From Tenacibaculum lutimaris (GTDB lineage Bacteria; Bacteroidota; Bacteroidia; Flavobacteriales; Flavobacteriaceae): a DNA stretch of 64,000 nt. The DNA is taken from positions 321,194-385,193 of the forward strand of contig NZ_RAQM01000009.1 in NCBI RefSeq assembly GCF_003610735.1, read 5' to 3'. Position numbers and translations under genes: made by a program. Position 1 is the first letter of the stretch, and the number at the start of each line of letters is the position of its first letter. Below the pieces are notes generated by a model. It searched no databases and had not been told where the DNA came from. It saw nothing but the letters and a program-made list of their open reading frames with translations. Below are positions 52,164 to 60,735 of the stretch, piece after piece.

Positions 52164-52814
52164 TTACCTATTCAGCTTTAATTTATCTCCAAAGAAAAAC
52201 AACCCTGCAATAATTAACGCCATTACTCCTACCATTACCGTATGGTTTGCTATAACACTTGGTCGTAGCACTAAAGTAATTAAATACCCTCCTATAGCTC
52301 CTCCTAAATGTGCCGAATGTCCAATATTACCTACTTGGTTTTTCATACCGTAAATCGAGTATAATAAATACCCTATACCTAACACATAAGCAGGAAAACT
52401 TATAAAAGGAAAAAACATAAAACTATATGTTTTATCAGGATACAATATAATAGCAGAAAACATAATACCCGACACTGCACCCGAAGCTCCTACTGCACTA
52501 TAATACGGCTCTCTTTTATGCTGATACAACGAATACATACTTCCTGCTAATAAACTAGCTAAATAAATTAATAAAAAGTTAATTGTGCTAAAATTTCTCA
52601 TAGCCAACTCTCCAAACAGATACAAAGCATACATATTAAACCCTAAATGCAACCAATCTACATGTAAAAAACCTGACGATACCATTCTTATCTTCTCTCC
52701 TCCTAACACTCTTTGCACCTGAAATTTGTATCGATCGAAAAAAGCAGGATCACCAAACCCTTTAATCGACATTAACACATTTGCTATAATTATTCCTATA
52801 ATAATTTGACTCAT
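52164..52814 (-). CDS. Rhomboid-family intramembrane serine protease
   Basis: From the ATG at 52814 (MSQIIIGIIIANVLMSI) the protein has 216 residues and six membrane helices. Catalytic motifs are HLGFNMYALYLFG, the nucleophile serine in VGASGAVSGIMFS and the histidine in GHSAHLGGAIGGYL. Rhomboids cut membrane proteins within the bilayer; the target is unknown. A seven-residue upstream extension from 52835 is possible but lacks support. Confidence 0.93.
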   Translation of the reverse strand: MSQIIIGIIIANVLMSIKGFGDPAFFDRYKFQVQRVLGGEKIRMVSSGFLHVDWLHLGFNMYALYLFGELAMRNFSTINFLLIYLASLLAGSMYSLYQHKREPYYSAVGASGAVSGIMFSAIILYPDKTYSFMFFPFISFPAYVLGIGYLLYSIYGMKNQVGNIGHSAHLGGAIGGYLITLVLRPSVIANHTVMVGVMALIIAGLFFFGDKLKLNR

Positions 52815-52903
52815 ATCTCTAATATATACCCACAAACATAAACAAAAGTTTATAAAGTAAAGATTGATAATTTAATGCGATATTTGCCTAAAATTAAAAC
52901 TCG

Positions 52904-53815
52904 ATGAAACTACTCATATTTATAATTGTTTATCCACTAATATGGATATTATCAATTTTACCCATGAGATTATTGTATATAATTTCTGATTTTTTCCGAT
53001 TTATTGTTTTTGGTCTTGTTGGCTACCGTAAAAAAGTGGTTGTAGAAAACCTAAAAATGGCTTTTCCTGATAAAAGCGACGATGAGATAAAAAAAATAGC
53101 TAATAAGTTTTACAAACACTTTGTTGACTTAATTTTTGAAAGCATCAAATCATTTACAATTAGTAAAAAAGAAATACTCAAGCGTTACAAGTACAAAAAC
53201 CCTGAAATCATAAACAAACTTGCTAAAGAAGGAAAAAGCATCGCTTTAGTTGGGGCTCATCAAGCAAATTGGGAATGGTCTTTTAGCTTACCCCTAGTAC
53301 TAGATATTCAAGTTTTTGGAGCTTATACTAAACTTGCTAACAAATATTTTGAAAAAGCCGTGAAAAACTCTAGATCCAAATTTGGTATTACTGGATTTAA
53401 AACTTCAGAAACAGTAAAAGGTATTCACAAAAATTACCAAAACAACATACAAGGCCTTTACATATTATTGAGCGACCAATCTCCTCAAGTACATAAAACT
53501 CATTACTGGACTGATTTTTTAAGCGTTAGAGTTCCTATACACACGGGTGCAGAAATGCTTTCAAAAAAATACAACCTTACCGTTATTAACTATTGTGCTA
53601 AAAAAATTAAAAGAGGTTACTATGAAACAGAATTTGAAATCATAACCGAGTCTCCTAAAAATTTTGAAAACTATCAGATTACCGATAAATACTTAGAAAT
53701 AACCGAAATAAACATAAAAGAACAGCCAGAGTGTTATTTATGGACACATAAACGTTTTAAGCACAAAGACAAATACAATCAATGGTTAGAAAATAAAAAA
53801 GCTTCTCAAAAATAA
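52904..53815 (+). CDS. Lysophospholipid/lipid A-type acyltransferase (LpxL/HtrB family)
   Basis: The 303 residues start with a membrane anchor (MKLLIFIIVYPLIWILSILP) and have the acyltransferase HX4E site in GAHQANWEW (about 118-126), LSDQSPQVHKTHYW (about 191-204) and the VPIHTGAEMLSKKYN block. The enzyme adds an acyl chain to lipid A or a related lipid at the inner membrane. The stop codon is inside the terminator stem. Confidence 0.92.
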   Translation: MKLLIFIIVYPLIWILSILPMRLLYIISDFFRFIVFGLVGYRKKVVVENLKMAFPDKSDDEIKKIANKFYKHFVDLIFESIKSFTISKKEILKRYKYKNPEIINKLAKEGKSIALVGAHQANWEWSFSLPLVLDIQVFGAYTKLANKYFEKAVKNSRSKFGITGFKTSETVKGIHKNYQNNIQGLYILLSDQSPQVHKTHYWTDFLSVRVPIHTGAEMLSKKYNLTVINYCAKKIKRGYYETEFEIITESPKNFENYQITDKYLEITEINIKEQPECYLWTHKRFKHKDKYNQWLENKKASQK

Positions 53816-53832
53816 CTGAGAAGCTTTTTTTA
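53795..53832 (+). terminator. Terminator of the acyltransferase gene
   Basis: AAAAAAGCTTCTCA and TGAGAAGCTTTTTT are perfect arms; the first is coding sequence of the preceding gene. Confidence 0.85.
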
Positions 53833-53861
53833 TTATTTATATACACAAATTTTTTCCACAA

Positions 53862-53893
53862 AAAAAAGCCTTTCTATTAAGAAAGGCTTTTGC
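53862..53893 (-). terminator. Terminator of tRNA-His
   Basis: AAAAGCCTTTCT and AGAAAGGCTTTT pair; the T run lies on the minus strand side directly after the tRNA. Confidence 0.8.
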
Positions 53894-53899
53894 TTTTTG

Positions 53900-53974
53900 G
53901 GTGAAAGACCGGGTTCGAACCGGCGACCTCTGGAACCACAATCCAGCGCTCTAACCAGCTGAGCTACAATCACC
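53900..53974 (-). tRNA. tRNA-His (GTG)
   Basis: The minus strand gives G-1 plus acceptor GTGATTG, D arm GCTC...GAGC, anticodon loop TTGTGGT (anticodon GTG), T arm GCCGG-TTCGAAC-CCGGT, acceptor CTTTCAC and discriminator C paired with the encoded G-1, the histidine identity pair. Two U-U appositions occur in the acceptor stem (5-68 and 6-67). Confidence 0.93.
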
Positions 53975-53990
53975 ATGTAACTTGCGGGTG

Positions 53991-54021
53991 CAAATATACA
54001 AGCTTTTTACATTGTGACAAA
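53991..54021 (-). promoter_or_regulatory. tRNA-His promoter
   Basis: On the minus strand TTTG (54021-54018), 19 bases, TATATTTG (53998-53991): the full consensus, with the tRNA 16 bases downstream. Confidence 0.8.
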
Positions 54022-54029
54022 ACTTTTTT

Positions 54030-54746
54030 TTAAATTAATTTACTAAAATTTTCTATTGCCACATAACGTTCTGAGGTAAAGCCTTCTGCATAATCAACCC
54101 CTATTAATCTTCCTAAGTCTTTAGCTCTATACTCTATACTATCAGTAAAATTTTTGCTGGTTATAGGCGTTTCTGGTTCGGAACTTTTTGGATTAAAAAA
54201 CTGTGATGAATATACCATAACTGAACTTATTTTTTTATCCATAAAGCCAGTAACATCTATTACAAAATCAGGTTCAATGTTTTTCCATTGTATGTAATGG
54301 TATACTTGTTTTGGCCTCCACTTTTCTTGCTGAGCTCCATCTAGTTCAGTTGCTATTTTAAGTAAACCGCTTAAAAAACAAGCATCTGACACTAACTGAC
54401 TTCCTTTTGGATGATCAATATGACGGTCATCAATAGCATTACACAACACTATTTCTGGCTGATACTTACGTATCATTTTAATAATTTCTAACTGATGTTC
54501 TTTATCGTTTTTAAAAAAGCCATCTGCAAAACCTAAGTTTTCACGTACCGTAACCCCAAGAATTCCAGCAGCATTTGCAGCTTCTTTATCTCTTAATTCA
54601 GCAGAACCTCTTGTTCCTAATTCTCCTCGAGTTAAATCAACAATTCCTACTTTTTTTCCTAACGAAATTTCTTTGGCTATGGTGGCTGCACATCCTAATT
54701 CAACATCATCAGGATGCGCACCAAAAGCTAATATATCTAGTTTCAT
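54030..54746 (-). CDS. bshB1: Bacillithiol biosynthesis deacetylase BshB1
   Basis: BshB1 removes the acetyl group from N-acetylglucosaminyl-malate, the second step of bacillithiol synthesis. The 238 residues have the LmbE-type zinc site GAHPDDVELGC (9-19) and DDRHIDHPKG (about 106-115), and the characteristic VDLTRGELGTRGSAELR (36-52). With bshC at 17389-18984, two of the three pathway enzymes are in this window, far apart rather than in an operon. Confidence 0.95.
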   Translation of the reverse strand: MKLDILAFGAHPDDVELGCAATIAKEISLGKKVGIVDLTRGELGTRGSAELRDKEAANAAGILGVTVRENLGFADGFFKNDKEHQLEIIKMIRKYQPEIVLCNAIDDRHIDHPKGSQLVSDACFLSGLLKIATELDGAQQEKWRPKQVYHYIQWKNIEPDFVIDVTGFMDKKISSVMVYSSQFFNPKSSEPETPITSKNFTDSIEYRAKDLGRLIGVDYAEGFTSERYVAIENFSKLI

Positions 54747-54821
54747 TTATTTACTATTTTCTATAAATTCTTTTATAATTATTTCCTTTAAAATAATTAC
54801 AGCTAATTTACTAAATGAAGT

Positions 54822-56231
54822 TTATACCTGAACTGTTTTCCATTTTCCTTTTTTAAACAACCAAATACCTACAACAGCTATTAAAATTTCTGCTAATGTT
54901 ATTGCTAAAAAGACTCCAATAGGGCCAAAATCTAATGTAATTGCCATTACATATGCAAATGGTAATTGAAATAGCCAAAAACATACAAAATTGATATAGG
55001 TTGGTGTTTTAGTATCTCCCGAACCATTGAAAGATTGAATAACAACCATTCCGTAAGCATAAGCTATATATCCTGCCGCCATAATTTGTAAACACAAAGC
55101 TCCGTTTTCAACAACTTCAATATTCTCTGAAAACCACCCTAAAAAGGTTGGAGCAAAAACTATATAAATTAATGAAACTACTCCCATAAAAATTGCACAG
55201 TACTTACTAGTTATCCAAACAGATTTCTCAGCCCTCTCTGGTTGTTGTGCTCCTAAATTTTGCCCTACCAAAGTTGCTGCTGCATTACTCATTCCCCAAG
55301 CAGGCATTAAAGTAAACATCATTATTCGAATAGCAATTGTATATCCAGCAAGTACTTCACTTCCAAATTCAGACATAATTCGCATTAAAAATACCCAGCT
55401 TGAAGTTCCGATAATAAATTGTCCTATTCCACCTAATGACACCTTGATTAAGTTTATCATTACTGAAACTCTCACTAATAAATCTTTAATAGCTAACTTA
55501 ACTTTACCTGCTCCAAAAAATAAAACTGCTAATTGAGCGACTACTGCCGTACCTCTACCAATTGTCGTTGCTATAGCTGCCCCTTCTACTCCGTATGCCG
55601 GTACAGGACCTAAACCGAAGATAAAAATAGGATCGAGAATAATATTTAATCCGTTTGATAAAATCAACGTCCACATTGCGATAGAAGCATTTCCTGCTCC
55701 TCTAAAAATTGCATTGATTAAAAAGAGTAGCATCACAGTAATGTTTCCTCCTAACAATACTTGGGTATACCCAAAGCCTTCGGCTATTAAATCGGGTTCA
55801 CCTCCCATTAATGCTAGTATTTCTTTTGGATATAAAATTCCAACAACACTAATAAGAATTGAAATAAATACTCCTAAAAAAATAACTTGTACTGCTGTTT
55901 GATTTGCTCCTTCAGAATCTTTTTCTCCTGTTCTTCTAGCCACTAAAGCTGTTGCCGCCATACTTAACCCTATCGCTACTGCATATACTAAAGTTAGTAC
56001 TGACTCAGTTAACCCTACAGTAGCTACTGCGTTTACACTTACTCTCGATACATAAATAATATCTACCAGAGCAAAAATAGATTCCATTAGCATTTCTAAA
56101 ATCATCGGAATTGCTAATAAAAAAATAGCTTTACGAATACTTCCTGTCGTAAAATCTTGCTGTCTTCCTAAAACAGCATCTTTAAAAAGTGAGAATATGG
56201 TTTGTTTTGATATTTGATTGTTATCAGTCAT
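54822..56231 (-). CDS. MATE-family multidrug/toxin extrusion transporter
   Basis: The 469 residues give twelve membrane helices in two halves. Typical MATE wording includes FLLAIPMILEMLMESIFALV (33-52), GLTESVLTLVYAVAIGLSMA, ARRTGEKDSEGANQTAVQ and, in the second half, LVGQNLGAQQPERAEKSVW. It exports cationic compounds using an ion gradient at the inner membrane; substrate is unknown. Stand-alone gene. Confidence 0.92.
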   Translation of the reverse strand: MTDNNQISKQTIFSLFKDAVLGRQQDFTTGSIRKAIFLLAIPMILEMLMESIFALVDIIYVSRVSVNAVATVGLTESVLTLVYAVAIGLSMAATALVARRTGEKDSEGANQTAVQVIFLGVFISILISVVGILYPKEILALMGGEPDLIAEGFGYTQVLLGGNITVMLLFLINAIFRGAGNASIAMWTLILSNGLNIILDPIFIFGLGPVPAYGVEGAAIATTIGRGTAVVAQLAVLFFGAGKVKLAIKDLLVRVSVMINLIKVSLGGIGQFIIGTSSWVFLMRIMSEFGSEVLAGYTIAIRIMMFTLMPAWGMSNAAATLVGQNLGAQQPERAEKSVWITSKYCAIFMGVVSLIYIVFAPTFLGWFSENIEVVENGALCLQIMAAGYIAYAYGMVVIQSFNGSGDTKTPTYINFVCFWLFQLPFAYVMAITLDFGPIGVFLAITLAEILIAVVGIWLFKKGKWKTVQV

Positions 56232-56383
56232 TATAAAGTTTTATAAATACATAAAATTGTCTTAAAAAGAGTAAGACATAACTATTTGCTGCTCAGGCAA
56301 CACTTCTATTTTAGGCGACTTATACAATCATAATGGAACAAATATGCGAAAATATTTTTAATTAATTTCAATATCTTCGTGCT

Positions 56384-57142
56384 ATGATTAAAGTTGCCAT
56401 TATAGGAGGCGGTAATGTAGCTACACATTTAGCCAATGCTTTTAGTAAAACAGACGAAGTATCGTTGGTGCAAGTATATGCTCGAAATATAGAGCAAGTA
56501 GAGCATTTAAAAGAGGTTACTTCTATTACAAATAGCATAGAGCTTTTAACAAAAGCTGATGTATATATCATTGCTGTTTCTGATGATGCCATTGGTGATG
56601 TTTCTCGTAAAATTGAACAAAAAAATGGTTTGGTGGTACACACTTCTGGTAGTGTAGCTATGCAGTCGTTAAAAAACACTGGACGTAAAGGTATTTTTTA
56701 CTTATTACAAAGCTTTTCTAAAGACAAAGAGGTTAACTTCAATGAAATTCCATTTTGTTTAGAAGCTGAAAATGAAGAAGATTTACAGTTGTTGGAAACG
56801 CTTGCTAAAACTATTGGAAAAAAGATATACCGTATCAACTCAGAACAACGTAAACGATTACACGTGGCTGCCGTTTTTGTAAACAATTTTACCAATCACA
56901 TGTATAAAATTGGTGCTGATATTTGCAACGAACACCAAGTTCCTTTTGAAGTATTACTTCCATTAATTCAAGAAACAGCTCAAAAAATAACCGAGTTGAG
57001 TCCTGATGCAGCACAAACAGGCCCTGCCAAGAGAAACGATCAAAAAACTATTCAAGATCATTTAGCATTGTTAAACGCCGAACAACAAGAAATTTATAAA
57101 CTTATTACAAAATCAATCCAACAAAATGGAAAAGAGTTATAA
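56384..57142 (+). CDS. Rossmann-like/DUF2520 NAD(P)-binding protein
   Basis: The 252 residues begin with the dinucleotide motif VAIIGGGNVATHLANAF (4-20), have VYIIAVSDDAIGDVS (about 62-76) in the Rossmann domain, and a C-terminal helical DUF2520 domain (about 120-250, HVAAVFVNNFTNHMY and TGPAKRNDQKTI). It resembles ketopantoate- or pyrroline-carboxylate reductases, but the substrate is unknown. It overlaps the next gene by 17 bases. Confidence 0.92.
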   Translation: MIKVAIIGGGNVATHLANAFSKTDEVSLVQVYARNIEQVEHLKEVTSITNSIELLTKADVYIIAVSDDAIGDVSRKIEQKNGLVVHTSGSVAMQSLKNTGRKGIFYLLQSFSKDKEVNFNEIPFCLEAENEEDLQLLETLAKTIGKKIYRINSEQRKRLHVAAVFVNNFTNHMYKIGADICNEHQVPFEVLLPLIQETAQKITELSPDAAQTGPAKRNDQKTIQDHLALLNAEQQEIYKLITKSIQQNGKEL

Positions 57143-57653
57143 AGAATACTTACCTCAAATAGACACTTTTATTTTTGATGTAGACGGAGTATTAACTAAC
57201 GGAATTGTAACCGTTTTTCCTGACGGACAATTGGTACGTCAAATGAATATTAAAGATGGGTATGCCTTAAAATCTGCTGTAAAAGCTGGTTACAGGGTTT
57301 GTATTATCTCTGGTGGAAAAAACGAAGGTGTTCGCACACGTTTAGAAGGTTTAGGTATTACCGATATTTATTTAGGAGCTCATGATAAAATTCAACAGTT
57401 TAATGAATTGGTTGAAAAATACAAATTGAATCCTGAAAATGTTGTATACATGGGAGATGATATCCCTGATTACCCTGTAATGAAACTTGTTGGTATGCCG
57501 TCTTGCCCTAACGACGCAGCACGTGAAATACAACAAATTTCAAAATACATTTCTGATAAAACTGGTGGTAACGGTTGTGCTCGTGATATTATAGAACAAG
57601 TATTACGTGTGCAAGGAAAGTGGGATAGCAACTTTGACGCACAATACGATTAA
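57126..57653 (+). CDS. HAD-superfamily phosphatase, KdsC-like
   Basis: The 175 residues are a capless C0-type HAD: FDVDGVLTNG (18-27) with the nucleophile aspartate, ISGGKNEGVRTRLEGLG (about 61-77), GDDIPDYPVMKLVGMPSCPN (about 115-134). These are the marks of 3-deoxy-D-manno-octulosonate 8-phosphate phosphatase, used for the Kdo of lipopolysaccharide. Whether Kdo or another sugar acid phosphate is its substrate is not certain. Overlaps the DUF2520 gene. Confidence 0.9.
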   Translation: MEKSYKEYLPQIDTFIFDVDGVLTNGIVTVFPDGQLVRQMNIKDGYALKSAVKAGYRVCIISGGKNEGVRTRLEGLGITDIYLGAHDKIQQFNELVEKYKLNPENVVYMGDDIPDYPVMKLVGMPSCPNDAAREIQQISKYISDKTGGNGCARDIIEQVLRVQGKWDSNFDAQYD

Positions 57654-57698
57654 TTGGAATACTTTTTGAAAACGATATACTATTAAAACTTTTAAATT

Positions 57699-58124
57699 AT
57701 GAAAAAAATACTTTTTGCTTTATTATTTACAACCGTTAGCTTATCTATGAGCGCACAAACTATTTTCGGAAAATGGGAAAACCGAGATGAAGAAACCAAT
57801 AAGGTTGATTCTGTAATTGAAGTATATAAAAAAGACGGAAAGGCATACGCTAAAATTGTAGAAATTACCGATAAAAATCGTCAAGAGGCTGTTTGTGATA
57901 AATGTAGTGGAAATAGAAAAAACAACCCTATTTTAGGAATGAATATTTTAACAGGATTATCTAAAGATGGTGATGAATGGAGTGGAGGAAAAATCTTAGA
58001 CCCTAAAAATGGTAAAGAATATAAATGCTACATAAAACTAGACGGAGAAAACAAACTTAAAATTAGAGGTTATGTTGGTTTTTCTGCCTTTGGTAGAACG
58101 GCTTACTGGCATAGAAAGCAATAA
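57699..58124 (+). CDS. Exported DUF2147-type protein
   Basis: The 141 residues have a signal peptide (MKKILFALLFTTVSLSMSAQ) and the DUF2147 lipocalin-like body: IFGKWENRDEETNKVDSVIE (22-41), CDKCSGNRKNNPILGM (about 66-81) with a CxxC pair, and KLKIRGYVGFSAFGRTAYW. Related proteins in other bacteria respond to hydroxy-fatty acid or stress, but function is unproven. A strong terminator follows. Confidence 0.88.
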   Translation: MKKILFALLFTTVSLSMSAQTIFGKWENRDEETNKVDSVIEVYKKDGKAYAKIVEITDKNRQEAVCDKCSGNRKNNPILGMNILTGLSKDGDEWSGGKILDPKNGKEYKCYIKLDGENKLKIRGYVGFSAFGRTAYWHRKQ

Positions 58125-58142
58125 AAATATTCTCTTTATAAG

Positions 58143-58176
58143 AAAAGCTCTAGCAAATTTGCCAGAGCTTTTTTTT
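58143..58176. terminator. Terminator after the DUF2147 gene
   Basis: AAAAGCTCTAGCAAA and TTTGCCAGAGCTTTT pair with one mismatch; T runs on both sides serve the convergent ygiD-like gene as well. Confidence 0.8.
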
Positions 58177-58196
58177 TATTATTACAATGTTTACTT

Positions 58197-59081
58197 CTAC
58201 CCTATTTTTAAGGAAGTCATACTTAAAGAGCCCGCTAATAACTTGTCATTAAAAAGCTGAATTTCTTCATTTTTTTGCTGCAAGCCTAAACTATAAATCA
58301 ACGGTAAATAATGGTCAGGTGTTGGAATTGCTAGTTGAAATGCTTTCGACTGTTTTGTATAATCTATCAATGGTTTAAAATTTCCTTCTAGCAAATATTT
58401 GTTAACTGTTTCTCTTGTTTCAATAGCCCAATCATATCCATAATCATCCTTATCAAAATTCTTCCAATCAACTAATCTTAGATTATGAACAATGTTTCCA
58501 CTTCCAATAATTAATACGCCTTTTTGCCTTAAAGAAGCTAGTTGTTTAGCCAATTCAAAATGATAGTTAGCTTCTTTAGTATAATCAATACTTAATTGAA
58601 TTACAGGTATATCTGCCTTAGGATATAAGTGCTTTAAGACAGTCCAAGCACCATGATCTAACCCCCAATGCTCGTCTAATTCTACAAAATTAGGATGCAA
58701 TAATTGTTTTGTTTCTTTGGCTAATTCAGGACTTCCACTAGCAGGATATTGCTGTTCAAATAATTCTTGAGGAAAACCGCCAAAATCGTGAATTGTTTTA
58801 GGCATTTCCATCGCAGTTACTTTTGTTCCTTTTGTAAACCAGTGTGCCGAAACACAAATAATCGCCTTGGGCTTGGGTAGTGTTTTTGAAATATTTTTAA
58901 AGCCTCTAGTAAACTCGTTTTCTTCAATAGCATTCATAGGACTCCCATGTCCCAAGAACAATACTGGCATTGTTTGAGAAACCGGCAAACTATCTGATAA
59001 CTTTTTTAAACCATTAAGTGTTCCCATACTCAAATTTACTGATGCTAACCCTAATAACTGTAAAAACGTTGTTCGTTTCAT
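58197..59081 (-). CDS. ygiD: 4,5-DOPA-extradiol-dioxygenase-like protein (YgiD family)
   Basis: The 294 residues match the LigB-superfamily single-domain enzymes: FLGHGSPMNAIEENEFTRGF (42-61) and AIICVSAHWF (about 74-83) with metal-binding histidines, LDHGAWTVLKHLYP and IIGSGNIVHNLR. Bacterial YgiD opens the ring of L-DOPA in vitro; the natural substrate is unknown. The N-terminal 38 residues (MKRTTFLQLLGLASVNLSMG) look like an export signal, unlike cytoplasmic E. coli YgiD. Confidence 0.9.
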   Translation of the reverse strand: MKRTTFLQLLGLASVNLSMGTLNGLKKLSDSLPVSQTMPVLFLGHGSPMNAIEENEFTRGFKNISKTLPKPKAIICVSAHWFTKGTKVTAMEMPKTIHDFGGFPQELFEQQYPASGSPELAKETKQLLHPNFVELDEHWGLDHGAWTVLKHLYPKADIPVIQLSIDYTKEANYHFELAKQLASLRQKGVLIIGSGNIVHNLRLVDWKNFDKDDYGYDWAIETRETVNKYLLEGNFKPLIDYTKQSKAFQLAIPTPDHYLPLIYSLGLQQKNEEIQLFNDKLLAGSLSMTSLKIG

Positions 59082-59162
59082 AGAGGGATTATTGATTACT
59101 TATATAATTAAAAATATACCCCAAACCAAAGTTTAAGGTATGCATACAATCTTAGTTGGGTT

Positions 59163-59738
59163 TTAAAAAACCAAATCAACTACCAAATCAAACTCGTCGT
59201 AAATTGCTTTATCTTTTAAACCATCAAAAAAGCTTGCAGAACCATATTTTACATCATACTTTGTTCTATCAATTTTTAACGATGCTGTTGCCTTTCCTCC
59301 ATATACAGAAATTTCAAAAGTTACAGGATTGGTTTTATTCTTAATTGTTAAATCTGCTGTTACTTCATATGAATTCTTTCCTTTAGCTTTCACCTTGGTA
59401 AAAACTAGTTTTGCTGTTGGATGATTATTTATACCAAAAAAATCGTCTGATTTTAAATGTCCTTCTAATTTTTTTTGGTAATCTCCTGATAAATCTGTTA
59501 CCGAAATAGACGTCATATCTATTACAAACTCCCCTCCTACTAATTTGTCTTCATCAAAGTGTAAGGCTCCTGATTCTAAACTAACTGTTCCTTCATGAGA
59601 GCCAGTTACTTTATAACCTTTCCATACCACTTTACTCTCTTTAGTATTTACTTTCTTTATTTCTTTTGTAATAGTAGTAAACGATAGTGTTGCAAATGCT
59701 ATTAATACTAACACTAAAGGATTTTTAAAATTTTTCAT
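59163..59738 (-). CDS. YceI-family lipocalin-like protein
   Basis: The 191 residues have a signal peptide/anchor (NPLVLVLIAFATLSFTTI, about 6-23) and the YceI barrel: ESKVVWKGYKVTGSHEGTVS (34-53), FVIDMTSISVTDLSG, GHLKSDDFFGINNHPTAKLV and LTIKNKTNPVTFEISVYGG. YceI proteins bind amphiphilic molecules such as isoprenoids in the periplasm. It starts 16 bases after the oxidoreductase stop, so it belongs to the HxlR-facing operon. Confidence 0.93.
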   Translation of the reverse strand: MKNFKNPLVLVLIAFATLSFTTITKEIKKVNTKESKVVWKGYKVTGSHEGTVSLESGALHFDEDKLVGGEFVIDMTSISVTDLSGDYQKKLEGHLKSDDFFGINNHPTAKLVFTKVKAKGKNSYEVTADLTIKNKTNPVTFEISVYGGKATASLKIDRTKYDVKYGSASFFDGLKDKAIYDEFDLVVDLVF

Positions 59739-59754
59739 TGTTTATAGGTTTTAA

Positions 59755-60267
59755 TTAATTTAAGATTAAATCTGCGTATTGTTTTGAGTTTACTTTAATA
59801 TCTTCAAGCTTTGGGTTGTCATTTGCTCCGTAAAACACATGCGATGGCAAAACTTCTGATCCGCAAAACTGAAACGAAACGGTTACCGATTTTAATAAGT
59901 CTTCTAAAGATACAAAACTATTATAGGTTTCCTCAGTACCTCCTGTTGATACAGATAAACGGAATTTCTTTCCTTTTAACTTATCTCCTCCTGGACCAAA
60001 AGCCCAACCATAGGTTAACACTTCATCCATCCATTTTTTTAATAAAAAAGGTGTATTGAACCAGTGTAACGGAAATTGAATAATAATACTATCATGGCTC
60101 AATAGTAGCTCTTGTTCTTTTGCTACATCAATGTTTAAATCTGGATACTCATTATATAATTGATGAATTGTTACTTTATCATCGTGCTGTTGCAACTCAT
60201 TTATCCAAGACTTATTTACGTTTGATTCCTCAATATTTGGGTGTGTTACAATTACTAAGTATTTCAT
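59755..60267 (-). CDS. NAD(P)H-dependent flavodoxin-fold oxidoreductase
   Basis: The 170 residues belong to the KefF/MdaB/NQO-like quinone reductases: YLVIVTHPNIEESNVNKSWI (3-22) binds the FMN phosphate side, FQFPLHWFNTPFLLKKWMDE-type wording (IIQFPLHWFNTPFLLKKWMD, 58-77) and FAFGPGGDKLKGK-like loop follow. It would reduce quinones or similar electrophiles by two electrons. It is the first gene of the operon divergent from the HxlR regulator. Confidence 0.92.
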   Translation of the reverse strand: MKYLVIVTHPNIEESNVNKSWINELQQHDDKVTIHQLYNEYPDLNIDVAKEQELLLSHDSIIIQFPLHWFNTPFLLKKWMDEVLTYGWAFGPGGDKLKGKKFRLSVSTGGTEETYNSFVSLEDLLKSVTVSFQFCGSEVLPSHVFYGANDNPKLEDIKVNSKQYADLILN

Positions 60268-60296
60268 TCTTTTATTTTTACTTGTTTTTTATATCA

Positions 60297-60367
60297 CAAA
60301 AGTATGTATATTTGCTATACAAAAGTAACTACTATACTTTAGTATACCAGTATACAAAAGTATACCA
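60297..60367. promoter_or_regulatory. Control region between HxlR regulator and its target operon
   Basis: TATATTTG (60307-60314) is a plus-strand -7 element for the regulator, and TACTTTTG (60304-60297) a minus-strand one. TATACAAAAGTA is repeated at 60316-60327 and 60351-60362, with the palindrome TATACT-TT-AGTATA at 60333-60346 between them. The repeats are the likely HxlR operators. Confidence 0.6.
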
Positions 60368-60378
60368 ACCCAATAAAC

Positions 60379-60735
60379 ATGGAAACAGTTGTTCAAATGG
60401 AAGAGCTAAAAAGGTGCTCTGTTCAATATGTATTAGCATTAAGAGATACTTTAAATGTAATAAGCGGAAAGTGGAAACTATCTATTATTGGTAGTTTGCT
60501 ATACGGAAAAATGCGCTTTAAAGAACTACAACGAAACATCGGTAAAATTTCTCCAAGAATGCTATCTAAAGAATTAAAAGATTTGGAAGCTAACGGAATC
60601 ATTAAACGTACCATTTACGATACTAATCCTGTTACTGTTGAATATGAATTAACAGAATCTGGAATGCGATTACATACTACCTTAGATGTTATGGTTACCT
60701 GGGGTATTGAACATCGTGAAATAACATTAAGGTAA
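60379..60735 (+). CDS. HxlR-family winged-helix regulator
   Basis: The 118 residues match the HxlR family: CSVQYVLALRDTLNVISGKWK (13-33 region), FKELQRNIGKISPRMLSKEL (about 54-73) as recognition helix, and VTVEYELTESG. Cys13 lies at the place of the redox cysteine in HxlR sensors YodB and HypR, so it may sense quinones or disulfide stress. It faces a quinone-reductase-like and a YceI gene, with repeated sites between them. Confidence 0.92.
   Translation: METVVQMEELKRCSVQYVLALRDTLNVISGKWKLSIIGSLLYGKMRFKELQRNIGKISPRMLSKELKDLEANGIIKRTIYDTNPVTVEYELTESGMRLHTTLDVMVTWGIEHREITLR

Noticed and set aside
51936..52353. Open frames of 81 and 98 codons starting MVERQPSKLNVAGSNPVSRS
   Set aside because: They are translations through the two tRNA-Gly genes, a well-known kind of false gene, and the second runs antisense into the rhomboid gene.
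60120..60494. 124-codon frame overlapping the oxidoreductase and HxlR genes
   Set aside because: It is out of frame with two well-recognised genes and runs through their control region; composition is not protein-like.
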